64,000 nucleotides of DNA. It comes from Apoderus coryli. Taxonomy: Eukaryota; Arthropoda; Insecta; Coleoptera; Attelabidae. A model generated the notes under the pieces. It was given only the letters and a program-made list of their open reading frames with translations, did not search any database and was not told the origin of the DNA. Position 1 is the stretch's first letter. Every line of letters begins with the position of its first letter. The position numbers and the translations under genes were made by a program. The stretch covers positions 1,047,981 through 1,111,980 of the forward strand of contig OU452216.1 in assembly GCA_911728435.2 (NCBI GenBank), given 5' to 3'. Below are positions 20,140-31,162 of this stretch, piece by piece.

Positions 20140-22620
20140 AATCTGCATTATTTAGAATAACGGACATGAATGAAATTTTTTATTGAATCCGTATTGAAAC
20201 CAATCGCATCGTGGAAATTCTTTTTCAGCAATTCTATATTAAACGCAATTGAAATAAGCAGTTTTATGCCGCATAAAAACTAATTCAAACTGATAAAACC
20301 AAATTAAACATTTGATTTGGAATACCTTATTGAAACCAATAAATTCCAATTAAAGAATTTCTTATTAATCCATATTGAAACCAATTCGTTTCATGATAAT
20401 TTTTATTCAGTACTTCCATATTAAACGCAATTGAAATAAGCAGTTTTATGCCGCATAAAAACTAATTCAAACTGATAAAACCAAATTAAACATTTGATTT
20501 GAAATACCTTATGGAAACCAATAAATTCCAAATAAAGAATTTCTTATTAATCCATATTGAAACCAATTCGTTTCATGATAATTTTTATTCAGTACTTCCA
20601 TATTAAACGCAATTGAAATAAGCAGTTTTATGCCGCATAAAAACTAATTCAAACTGATAAAACCAAATTAAACATTTGATTTGGAATACCTTATTGAAAC
20701 CAATAAATTCCAATTAAAGAATTTCTTATTAATCCATATTGAAACCAATTGGTTTCATGATAATTTTTATTCAGTACTTCCATATTAAACGCAATTGAAA
20801 TAAGCAGTTTTATGCCGCATAAAAACTAATTCAAACTGATAAAACCAAATTAAACATTTGATTTGGAATACCTTATTGAAACCAATAAATTCCAAATAAA
20901 GAATTTCTTATTAATCCATATTGAAACCAATTCGTTCCATGGTAATTTTTATTCAGTATTTCCATATTAAACGCAATTGAAATAAGCAGTTTTATGCCGC
21001 ATAAAAACTAATTCAAACTGATAAAACCAAATTAAACATTTGATTTGGAATACCTTATGGAAACCAATAAATTCCAAATAAAGAATTTCTTATTAATCCA
21101 TATTGAAACCAATTCGTTCCATGGTAATTTTTATTCAGTACTTCCATATTAAACGCAATTGAAATAAGCAGTTTTATGCCGCAGAAAAGCTAATTCAAAC
21201 TGATAAAACCAAATTAAACATTTGATTTAGAATACCTTATTGAAACCAATAAATTCCCAATAAAGAATTTCTTATTAATCCATATTGAAACCAATTCGTT
21301 CCATGGTAATTTTTATTCAGTACTTCCATATTAAACGCAATTGAAATAAGCAGTTTTATGCCGCATAAAAACTAATTCAAACTGATAAAACCAAATTAAA
21401 CATTTGATTTGGAATACCTTATTGAAACTAATAAATTCCAAATAAAGAATTTCTTATTAATCCATATTGAAACCAATTCGTTCCATGGTAATTTTTATTC
21501 AGTACTTCCATATTAAACGCAATTGAAATAAGCAGTTTTATGCCGCATAAAAACTAATTCAAACTGATAAAACCAAATTAAACATTTGATTTGGAATACC
21601 TTATTGAAACCAATAAATTCCAAATAAAGAATTTCTTATTAATCCATATTGAAACCAATTCGTTCCATGGTAATTTTTATTCAGTACTTCCATATTAAAC
21701 GCAATTGAAATAAGCAGTTTTATGCCGCATAAAAACTAATTCAAACTGATAAAACCAAATTAAACATTTGATTTGGAATACCTTATTGAAACCAATAAAT
21801 TCCAAATAAAGAATTTCTTATTAATCCATATTGAAACCAATTCGTTCCATGGTAATTTTTATTCAGTACTTCCATATTAAACGCAATTGAAATAAGCAGT
21901 TTTATGCCGCATAAAAACTAATTCAAACTGATAAAACCAAATTAAACATTTGATTTGGAATACCTTATTGAAACCAATAAATTCCAAATAAAGAATTTCT
22001 TATTAATCCATATTGAAACCAATTCGTTCCATGGTAATTTTTATTCAGTACTTCCATATTAAACGCAATTGAAATAAGCAGTTTTATGCCGCATAAAAAC
22101 TAATTCAAACTGATAAAACCAAATTAAACATTTGATTTGGAATACCTTATTGAAACCAATAAATTCCAAAAACCAATTCGTTCCATGGTAATTTTTATTC
22201 AGTACTTCCATATTAAACGCAATTGAAATAAGCAGTTTTATGCCGCATAAAAACGAATTCAAACTGATAAAACCAAATTAAACATTTGATTTGGAATACC
22301 TTATTGAAACCAATAAATTCCAAATAAAGAATTTCTTATTAATCCATATTGAAACCAATTCGTTCCATGGTAATTTTTATTCAGTACTTCCATATTAAAC
22401 GCAATTGAAATAAGCAGTTTTATGCCGCATAAAAACTAATTCAAACTGATAAAACCAAATTAAACATTTGATTTGGAATACCTTATTGAAACCAATAAAT
22501 TCCAAATAAAGAATTTCTTATTAATCCATATTGAAACCAATTCGTTCCATGGTAATTTTTATTCAGTACTTCCATATTAAACGCAATTGAAATAAGCAGT
22601 TTTATGCCGCATAAAAACGA
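20140..22620. repeat. 182-bp satellite array (~13.5 units)
   Basis: The landmark CAGTTTTATGCCGCATAAAA occurs at 20259, 20441, 20623 and 20805, every 182 bp. One unit near 22168 has lost about 35 bp. The first units differ more than the later ones. The array stops abruptly at about 22620 where a truncated LINE begins. It is unrelated to the 110-bp satellite. Confidence 0.95.
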
Positions 22621-24103
22621 ATATTTTTCCGGAGATGTGGAAAATAGCTAAAGTTATTCCAATTTTTAAAAAAGGTGATCCACATCTCGTTAGTAACTAC
22701 CGTCCAATTTCCATACTGTGCAATTTTTCAAAGTTATTGGAAATAATATTATACGAAAATATATTTGCCGATATCAAAACCACTATCGATATTGCACAGC
22801 ATGGCTTTATGAAAAACAAATCATGTATTACAAACTTGGCAACATTTTCACAGTACACATGTGAGGCATTGGACCTTCGGGGGCAGGTGGACGCTGTGTA
22901 CACTGATTTTTCCAAAGCGTTCGATCAAATTGACCATTACATTCTTCTTTCAAAGCTTAGGCACATTGGATTCTCACCAGGTCTGTTGAAGTCTTATTTG
23001 TTCGATCGACGGCAATTTGTAAAATATGAAAATTACTCCTCATACAGTTTTACTCCTGCTTCCGGAGTGCCTCAGGGTTCTAACCTAGGACCCTTGCTAT
23101 TTATAATTTTTATAAATGATATTGTTAATAACATCTCCTGTCAAAAGCTCCTGTTTGCAGACGACTTAAAATTGTTCTTTCAAATAAAATCTGTTAATGA
23201 CTGCTTATTCCTTCAGCGAAATTTAAGTAAACTTAGCACTTGGTGTGATATAAACAAATTAAATTTAAATATTAATAAGTGTCATGTAGTAACGTTTTCT
23301 AGAAGGGACACCAGAATCTTGTTTGATTATAGATTAAACAATGTTATATTATCTCGCTTGGATACAATTAAGGATTTGGGTGTGACATTTGATGAGAACT
23401 TCACCTTTATACCACATATTAAACAGCTGGCAACTTCTTGTATCAAGACGTTAGGGTTTTTGTTTAGAAACTGTAAACACTTTACAAATGTTCAAACATT
23501 TAAATTATTGTACTGCGCGTATGTACGTTCTAAATTGGAATACGCGCAAATTGTATGGCATCCAATATATAACTGCCACTCATACACACTCGATTCCATA
23601 CACAAACGATTCCTCAAATATTTAGCTTACCGAGAAGATCATATCTATCCTCCTAGAGGCTCGGATATTGGTATACTTTTAAATAGATTCCACGAACACT
23701 CATTGAGTTGCAGAAGGGAAGTCTTATCCATAAAATTTTTGATCAATCTGTTAAACAATGACATCGACAGTAGTTATTTATTGTCCAAAATAAACTTTCT
23801 TGTGCCACGTCAAGCAACAAGATCCGCGTTGCTGATCTATGCAAACTCATGCAGAACTAATATTGGAAACCAATCACCTATTAACTTTATGTGCCAAAAT
23901 TTCAACCGAATATCCCACTTATGTGACATACATTTCACAAAACTAAATGTAATCATCAACACATACTTTTCTATGTATACCTAGCTTAAAACTGGTTTTT
24001 ACTCGTAAATTTGAATTATTTTTGATATTTGTATATTGTATATTGTTTTCTGTAATTGGGCTCTGCCTGTTGAAAATAAAGTGCTTATTATTATTATTAT
24101 ATG
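22620..24103 (+). mobile_element. 5'-truncated Jockey/CR1-like LINE
   Basis: Starts inside the last satellite unit, mid reverse transcriptase, runs through an intact reading frame to 23984 and a short 3' UTR, and ends in AATAAAGTGCTTATTATTATT. 5' truncation and a microsatellite-like tail are typical of target-primed reverse transcription. No target duplication is recognisable because the right flank is not satellite. Confidence 0.8.
22635..23984 (+). CDS. reverse transcriptase of LINE (partial)
   Basis: About 449 residues. The RT boxes are in order: VIPIFKKGDPHLVSNYRPIS (block 1-2), VYTDFSKAFDQIDH (catalytic D), SGVPQGSNLGPLLFIIFIND (block 4), and KLLFADDLKLF with the FADD catalytic pair. 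The thumb and C-terminal region follow (LGVTFDENFTFIPHI, RSKLEYAQIVWHP). No endonuclease is present, since the 5' part is missing, and the RT frame has no stops. The start given is only the first ATG after the truncation point. The clade assignment (Jockey/CR1 side) rests on the block 4 text and tail type. Confidence 0.85.
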   Translation: MWKIAKVIPIFKKGDPHLVSNYRPISILCNFSKLLEIILYENIFADIKTTIDIAQHGFMKNKSCITNLATFSQYTCEALDLRGQVDAVYTDFSKAFDQIDHYILLSKLRHIGFSPGLLKSYLFDRRQFVKYENYSSYSFTPASGVPQGSNLGPLLFIIFINDIVNNISCQKLLFADDLKLFFQIKSVNDCLFLQRNLSKLSTWCDINKLNLNINKCHVVTFSRRDTRILFDYRLNNVILSRLDTIKDLGVTFDENFTFIPHIKQLATSCIKTLGFLFRNCKHFTNVQTFKLLYCAYVRSKLEYAQIVWHPIYNCHSYTLDSIHKRFLKYLAYREDHIYPPRGSDIGILLNRFHEHSLSCRREVLSIKFLINLLNNDIDSSYLLSKINFLVPRQATRSALLIYANSCRTNIGNQSPINFMCQNFNRISHLCDIHFTKLNVIINTYFSMYT

Positions 24104-24438
24104 CAGGATGTCCAAATTTCTCATATTTTTTTTAAACCTTTGTAGATGGTTGAAAGCGTATAGCTATCCTGTACGAGAAACACTTTTTCTTTCACACAAA
24201 ATGCTCCAATTCATCCCCAAGGCATCGTTGGGAGTGACTCAAATTTTCACGGCAACGCCCATACGACACTGAATATGCCCGTTCTCGTCCCATTCACACG
24301 CGTCGGCCGGAGCGGCGTGTAGAGCGCTTGTTGGTGTGTGTGATATACTCGCACCTATTACTTAATTTTTTTAGTTAAAGTGTATACTACACGGTATTCA
24401 AAATACAATACAGTGAATTTTATTTATAAATAATATTC
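24104..24438. repeat. one-sided GGATGTCC-type repeat, otherwise empty
   Basis: GCAGGATGTCCAAATTTCTC at 24103 resembles the ends of the CAGGGTGTCC fold-back families seen later in the window, but no partner end is found. The rest is spacer up to the poly-T that ends the next LINE. Confidence 0.3.
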
Positions 24439-24555
24439 TTTTTTTTTTATTAATTAAAGTGTCTCGACTACTAGGTCATTGACACGTGCAATAATTTTTT
24501 ACACAAACAAATATTTACATTACAGTGGGTTATATATCATTGTACATTTCTCTTC

Positions 24556-25368
24556 TCATCTTATAATGTTATTAGCATTTTTGAAGATTTCCGAGCACAG
24601 GATTGTCTTGATGTCGCCCTGAATACCATATTCGCTTGGAATGCAGGACGGGACATTCGCATAAAATATGTTGGACTGTAAGGCGATTCTCACATTGGCT
24701 GCACGATGGGGGTGGGTTTTCTTTCTTTCACAGATATTGGTGTGTCCTATTCGTAACCGTCTGAGAATTACCGTGTCTTTACGATTTACTGTTGGGAATT
24801 TTGTGGACCATTGCATTTTCCATTTGGTGAGCGCCTTAGCTTTGAAATAGTTCTTCAGATCGCTCGCGCATTGGATGTTGGTCATGGCCATATTTTCGGT
24901 GGCACACGCTTCTTTGGCACATTGATCGGCCATTTCATTGCCTATATGTGATGACCCATATTATTGTCACAAATTGATGGTTCTTTAGTAGATCTTTCCA
25001 GATTGTATGTATTTGCTGTACAATTGTGTGCTTGGTATGAACATTTTGAATAGCTTCCAGTGATGATAGTGAGAGTCTGTACATATCGCGAATTTGCCAT
25101 TTTGTCTTGGTAAAGTCTTTAGGGTGGTTAATATACCATACAATTCAGCATTGAATATGCTGCAGAATACCGGAAGTTTGCAATTATTCAGCAAGATATT
25201 CGGCGTCGTAACTGCACGTGTAAACGATCTTATTGTACTGTAGTAATTCGGCGAAGGCTTGTTGAAGTAATGTGGGTGGGGTTTCTGATTTGTTGAATTT
25301 AAGGAGATTTGTGTTGGTGTATGGGATTTGCTTAGTCCATGGAGTTTACGGTGAGATAGGAAGAGCAA
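24556..25368 (-). pseudogene. LINE RNase H and C-terminal domain
   Basis: Two frames. 24985-25368 has FNAELYGILTTLKTLP and FAICTDSHYHH (RNase H acidic residues E and D). 24556-24933 has MADQCAKEACATEN (end of RNase H) and RLRIGHTNICERKKTHPH, a relic of the C-terminal region. Together they are the usual order after the RT. The frameshift between them lies near 24950. Confidence 0.7.
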
Positions 25369-26827
25369 GAGTATGTTTTAGGTTTATGTTGTTCAGGGAA
25401 TGAATTTTATCTATGATGTTAGTTGACTGACTGGTATGAGTTGAACGTGACGTAATAGCGAGATGAAGTGGATGTGCGGGATTTGCAGATACTCCTGCGG
25501 AGTAGTTGAGGGGTATAGTATCTCTACGTATCGATAAGGGTAGTTCATCAGCTTCATGGTACAGAGAATCGGTAGGGCTGATTCTGAATGCGTCAAGGCA
25601 TATCCGCAGTGCGCTATTTTGAATAGTATCCAAGCACTTTAAGTTATATTGGGCTGCTGTACCGTAAATTGAGCTACCGTAGTCCAATTTGGAGCGAATG
25701 AGTAATCTGTATGTTCGCAACAAAGTACCCTCCTCAGCTCCCCATTGCGTGTGAGACAAAGATTTTAGTATATTCATGCGACTAATGCATGCCTTCTTCG
25801 TTTTATTTATGTGCTGTTGCCAAGTTAATTTACTATCAAATGTTAAGCCTAGTATTTTGTAACTGCTGACTACCTCGAGATTAATGCCATTTAGTGTGAT
25901 CGTCGGATGGGTTATGTTATGTCTTTTGCTAAAGATCATAACTTTGGATTTAGGGGATGAAAATTGTAAACCTGCCCTAGATAACCAAATATTTAAATTA
26001 TTTATTGATTTTTGATGTAAGCGGCATGTAGTAGTTACATTTTTCCCTGACCTATAAAAAATTAGATCGTCTGCGTATAGACCACATTTGACAGGTGGGG
26101 TAACGTTTAAAGCAATATCATTTATTGCCAATATAAATAGATGTGCGCTTATGACCGAACCTTGTGGTACGCCGTTCTTTAGGTAAATTGGTACTGACTT
26201 CTTGTTATTGGCTACAACTTGTGCGATTCGATCTTTCAGAAAGTTTTGGATAAACCTTAGGCAACGGCCATTTATGTTTGACTTATAGAGCTGTTTAATT
26301 ATAGTGGCATGGCTTACACTATCAAACGCGCTTTTTAGGTCAAGGAACACTGCAATTGTGTCCTGTTTCTGAGTAAACGATCTGGTAATGTCGGATTGTA
26401 GAGCACACAAATTATCTAGAGTACTGCGATTTGGTCTACATCCAGATTGTGTAGCGTTTAAGATTTCATTTATATCTAAGTACCAGAGGAGACGGTTGTT
26501 GATCATTTTGTCAAGAAGTTTGCACATTGTGCAGATTGGGCGAAATGATCTTGTATCGGCAGATACTGCATCAGTTTTCTTAAATGGCAATATGTAGGAT
26601 TTCCGCCATATTGTGGGGAACTGTTCCATTGTCCATATATTATTGAATAGCTCTAAGAGTTTGTGAAGGGTTGTTTGGGTAAGGTTTTTGATAAATATAG
26701 ACGGGATATTATCGGGACCAGCTGCTGAGTTTTTGCATGAAGCGAGAGCTGAGTTTAATTCCTCTATTGAGAAAGGAAGATTAAGAGAGTCTGACCCTAC
26801 ATAATCGCCGTTACCATAACATTGCAT
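25346..26827 (-). pseudogene. LINE reverse transcriptase (YADD), I/R1-like
   Basis: 493 open codons. It contains NSAAGPDNIPSIFIKN, the palm motif VFLDLKSAFDSVSHATI, NGVPQGSVISAHLFILAIND, and CGLYADDLIFY with the catalytic DD. It ends in LRTYRLLIRSKLDYGSSIYG and a tail typical of RNase-H-bearing LINEs. The first codon is simply where the truncated element starts. Frame continuity is lost at about 25360. Confidence 0.8.
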
Positions 26828-27720
26828 GGTGTTTTCAAATTTAAACTAACTTTAGCCGTTTTCGAGAATTTTTCAAAAAACAATTTTTTGGGATTTTAGA
26901 TTTTATTTATTTCTAACATTATTTTTACAGATGTAAAAAAATGAACAGCACTTCCGATACCGTTTACAAATTTTCACTACGACGATTCGTTTTTGAAAAA
27001 CCATCATCAATTCGGTTTTTTCCAATACGGTCCTGGATTTTTTATTGTTAAATTTAAAGCCATTTTCAATTCAAAAGTAGGTGGTATATCACACGTAATT
27101 GCGTAAACAAGTTTTCAGTATTTCTAGTTGTTATTTAAACTTCTTCAAGAAGAATCTCCATAGTTTGGCACTTAACTGACTGAATGCAGAGTAGTAGGTT
27201 TAGCAAAAACATTCTTTCATCGCTACTCACAATTATTTAGTATTATTTGCCAATTTATTTCTATCTCTGTACAACATTTTATTCTGCACGCGGTTTTTTA
27301 AATTTAGTTGAAATTTTTGTGCTTTTTCAAGTTATTAAAAAAGCGCCTTTCTTAGATGCATGTTTTACGCAAAATAAGTGCCAAATTACGGCGATTTTTC
27401 TTGATTAATTTTAAATAACAGCTAAACACACTGACGGCTTGTTTAAACCATTACTTGTGATATATCACCTATTTTATATTGAACCGAATATGGCTTTATA
27501 TTTAATAATAAAACATTTGAAAAAACGAAATTGATGATGGTTTTCAAAAACGAAACGTCGTAGTGACAATTTGTAAACGCTATCTTTATCTCCTCAAAAA
27601 GTAACAATGAGAAAGTGCTTTTCATTTTTTATATCTGTAAAAATAATGTCAGAAATAAATCGCAAAAAACCGTTTTTCAAAATTTCTCGAAAACTCCATT
27701 CAAAAGGTGTTTAAATTGTA
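26828..27720. mobile_element. fold-back element, family A copy 1
   Basis: Arms about 26828-27173 and 27373-27720 are inverted copies (for example TCAAGAAGAATCTCCATAGTTT versus its complement near 27385), around a 200-bp spacer. A second copy is at 41210-42080 and a core piece at 29752-29865. No coding region. Compared with copy 2, the left arm lacks its outermost 20 bp where the LINE abuts. Confidence 0.7.
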
Positions 27721-28300
27721 CATTTTTAGCTCCTACCCTTTCCAAGATTCCAATACTATCCTATTCTTATACTGGACACAGTGTATATTACATAGATATG
27801 AAATGAGACTTCAAAATGCTTTATGTTTATACAGAATGTCCTCAAACTAAAGAATATCATTTCATTCAGAAATTTGCAAAAAGAGCATGCACTTACCTAT
27901 TACAGATTAAAATCGTTAATATTTCCACTTTGAAAGTAAACTGATTGCGGCGTTCCGGCTTCTGGCCGCTCACTGCCGCTGAAAAATCAGGCGAAACAGT
28001 AATGTTATAGCAACTAGGTACTTTCTCTCAACTGTTTTCTATAGGTGTTATTGAAATGATTTTTATTAATACAATCAGCAAATCTGAGAAGAAATTTTTG
28101 ACGGATAATGCCTTCTACAATCTGCAGGAATTTGTTACCACATTGCAAACTTGCATGTATTCAGTTTGTTTCCAATATCGTATGGGCTTTTTCTCGCTGT
28201 GTATACTGGGTACCCTGTATATATAAGTCTTGTTTTTATTTTAACACATTATTATACATATTAAGACTAACAAAGTATTTATTTATTTAAATAATATTTT
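27721..28300. other. no gene seen; partial repeats
   Basis: It contains CAGAATGTCCTCAAACTAAAG at about 27833 and GGGTACCCTGTATATATAAG at about 28208. These look like the two ends of a decayed GGGTGTCC-type element. Nothing else was recognised. Confidence 0.35.
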
Positions 28301-28327
28301 GGTGTAGCAACTGACCAATTCCCACGT

Positions 28328-28503
28328 AATGCAGAGCTAGCAAGAATAGGAACAGAGTTGAGGCTCAATGTGGCGGAAGTTTTAATTCCGGCATTGTCGT
28401 GGATAAATATGTATCAAAAATATTTATCCACGACAATGCCGGAATTAAAACTTCCGACAAATTGAGCCTCAACTCTGTTCCTATTCTTGCTAGCTCTGCA
28501 TTC
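28328..28503. repeat. near-perfect 83-bp palindrome, 10-nt spacer
   Basis: Left arm 28328-28410 and right arm 28421-28503 pair with about three mismatches (GTGGCGG versus TTGTCGG). Each arm encodes the same peptide patch (NAELARIGTELRLN...) in opposite directions, so it arose as an inverted duplication of coding sequence from the psq-type ORF next to it. Confidence 0.9.
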
Positions 28504-28763
28504 ACATTATTATTCGAATAATGCTGTGTCGCTGATGAAGCAGTTACCGGGACTGCACTTGATTTTGCAACTAAATTTTGAATTTTAATGACATTTTTAC
28601 ACCACCCACGCAGTGTCGACTCCGGTACTCCAATGTCCCGTGCCACTGAAGCTTTGCTTTCATTATTATCACGAACGCGACAGATTGCATATAACTTCAT
28701 TTCTGGAGTTATCTTTGTCATTGAGCGTTTACCTTTAACCGGCATTTTAGAGTCCATTATCAC
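28365..28763 (-). pseudogene. psq/pogo-type helix-turn-helix protein, truncated by inversion
   Basis: 132 codons from ATG at 28763. Residues about 18-55 (TPEMKLYAICRVRDNNE then SKASVARDIGVPESTLRGWC) form a Pipsqueak/CENP-B-type HTH as in pogo/Tigger transposases and jerky-like genes. Residues beyond about 90 run into the palindrome, so the normal downstream part (DDE domain) is absent. The C-terminal 25 residues are an artefact of reading through the loop and back arm. It is either a transposon fragment or the first exon of a domesticated gene. No splice donor is evident. DNA-binding is the likely role of the domain. Confidence 0.6.
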
Positions 28764-28799
28764 GTCTTTATTATTATAAAATTATAAACACTACCTAAC

Positions 28800-31160
28800 T
28801 TTACGATAAAACCAACACGAATTTTCGTTTATAGAAATTAGAGCGGTCGCTACGACGTGTTAACACAACGAACTTCGACTACAAACTGACGCGCGCTCAA
28901 AAAGTTTTATAAACCCTTAATATATCTATCTCCGTCACAACAACCGAATAAGGTAAAAATTCACACACGACTTGTAAGTTGTAAGCGGTACTGAGGAATG
29001 AGAAGACGGGCTAGGAACCAGCGTTTTTATACAAGCAGGTACCATTCCGGAATGATATTATTGGTTGGTTGATATTATAATAGTGGGAGTCTTTACTTGG
29101 CCCCTATACAGTTATTTCAGTCTAGTACTAGCCAGTCAGATTTGTTACTGTGTAGATATGCACGATACATTACAAATATCTATAATTAGGATCACGTCAC
29201 ATTAGAATTAATTAATGAAAAAATTCGATATACTTTATTCGATCAGGTTTCCGGAGGAATAAAAAACTGATTTTATAACTGAAAAATATCATAGCAAACA
29301 AACACTACTAAAAAAGAAACTGTCAAATTTAAACACAAAATAAAAAAAAAACATTTCCGGTATGACGCCTGATTTGCGCAGCTTGAGCATATATAAGTTT
29401 CGAGTATGATTTACCCTTACCTCTCCTTATAATTGGAATTGTGATCGTACCTGTAGGAAAAATACCTGGTTTGAATTTTAAATATTTTAAGTCAATTGAC
29501 CTTTTCCCCATTACTGTTTTTTTTTTTATTTTTCATGATTAATTTTGACAGTATTCTAAACCAAAAGGGTTCTCATACTTGAGTCTTCTTGTATACAATT
29601 ATCGGTTTTTTACCAGACCTGTTGGACTTGTATGGTTTTTATTTTTTGAGCATTTTCTAGTATAATGGGACAGTTACCTTAAAATAGACAAAAAGTGGAG
29701 TTAGCTTGTTTTATCAGTGACCCAACGATATGTAGCGGGTGGCCCGTTTTAGCTGTTATTTAAAATTATTCAAGAAAAATCACCATAGTTTGGCACTTAT
29801 TTTGCGTAAAACATTCATCTGAGAAAGGCGTTTTTTTAATATGTTCAAAAAGCACAAAAATATTCTGAAATGAACTCTTATTTCCTTTCAAATCATAAGC
29901 CTTATTTCTATTCCTAATACATTTTTAGGCTGTACCTACTATTTCTTTAATATCATAAATTGGCGTTTTCGTATTATTGAAATATTCCAAATAAAGACAA
30001 TTTACTTCAAATTAAATAGTAATGTAAAAATATAAATATGCTTTCAAACTTTTTCCTAAATAATTCGTAATGGAAAAAGGAATAATACAGAATTTTTGCA
30101 TTTTAATTGATATTCTCCTATCGTTCCAGAGAGGTGATTTTTTTGTGCGTATTTAAAATTCCATGAGGTACATTGTTTCAAATGGTCATTTATTTATGTG
30201 TTAAGAAAAGTGACTGATATTGATGTTCAACTACCGTTGTTTATTTTGAGTTATTACGTCTTCAGTATTTAACTCAAAAATAACTTTTTGTTAAATAAAT
30301 AATATTGGAATAAATAGTAATTATTATTATTCTAACTAAAACATCTATGTAAAAATATTTGCCAACATTCAAAAAGTAGATGTAGCCACGCCTTGAAATA
30401 AAATACTAGTTAACATGTATTGAATCGATAAGGGCCTTATACCAAGGAACGTCTATGTTATGAGATTGAGACAACATTGATGAAATGCAAGAAAAAATAT
30501 TACTTTATGTGGCGCAGATGGAGGTATAACAATCTACAAAATAAACGAACCTCATGCTAACCAGAAATTCTACCTGAAGAAGTCAAATATTGCCAAAACA
30601 TGAAATGAAACATTATTTTGATTATGATTTATTCCGTATGCGTAAAGAATATCTATAAAGACTGACGCAAGATTTAAGAACTACGTGAAAAAATATATAA
30701 ATTTATGTCGCATGGTAAGGCTATGTATACATCGATCTAAAAGATAATCCAATATCACGATAAATAGAAATTGTAGCTAAAGAAAGAAAATACAATCAAA
30801 ACGTTGTAAACGTGGAGCAAAATAATTCACATAATTTTTTTTTATTACCCAGTGATTTAAGATAAAACTTTTTCAACGTTAAATTTGTGTGAAGTTAATT
30901 GACTTGCAAGTTGAGCTGTGTTCTATTTAGAGCCATGCGAGACGAATAGCTAACCAAATAAAAAGTTCAGGCAGGTTTATATATAAAAATATTTTATTAA
31001 AAAATATTAAATCTAATAATAATTAACACAAGCAATATTACAAATAATCTATTAGGTACCTACAAAAGTAGAGTTGTAGTAGACAATTATTAATACTAGG
31101 TATATGATACAAGAACTTAAAAAAATTATTTATTCAAATTTAAAAATCACACCGTTAAAC
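28800..31160. other. intergenic, one repeat fragment
   Basis: 29752-29865 is the core of fold-back family A (ACCATAGTTTGGCACTTATT). The rest shows no gene. The minus-strand AATAAA-type signal at about 31129-31134 lies just past the DHX33 stop and is its likely polyadenylation signal. Confidence 0.45.
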
Positions 31161-31162
31161 AA

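Larger units (their letters stand above)
24439..26827 (-). mobile_element. LINE with RNase H (I/R1-type group), 5' truncated, frameshifted
   Basis: On minus: RT frame 25346-26827, then RNase H pieces 24985-25368 and 24556-24933 in other frames, then a 3' UTR ending in an A-run (T-run at 24439-24448 on plus). At least two frameshifts (near 25360 and 24950) inactivate it. The 5' end abuts a fold-back repeat at 26828 whose outer 20 bp are missing, so one event probably truncated the other. Confidence 0.8.

Noticed and set aside
22059..22262. 67-codon minus-strand frame
   Set aside because: It is read from 182-bp satellite units; repetition, not selection, keeps it open.
29329..29511. 60-codon minus-strand frame starting MGKRSIDL
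   Set aside because: No donor or acceptor in a compatible place and no recognisable motif.
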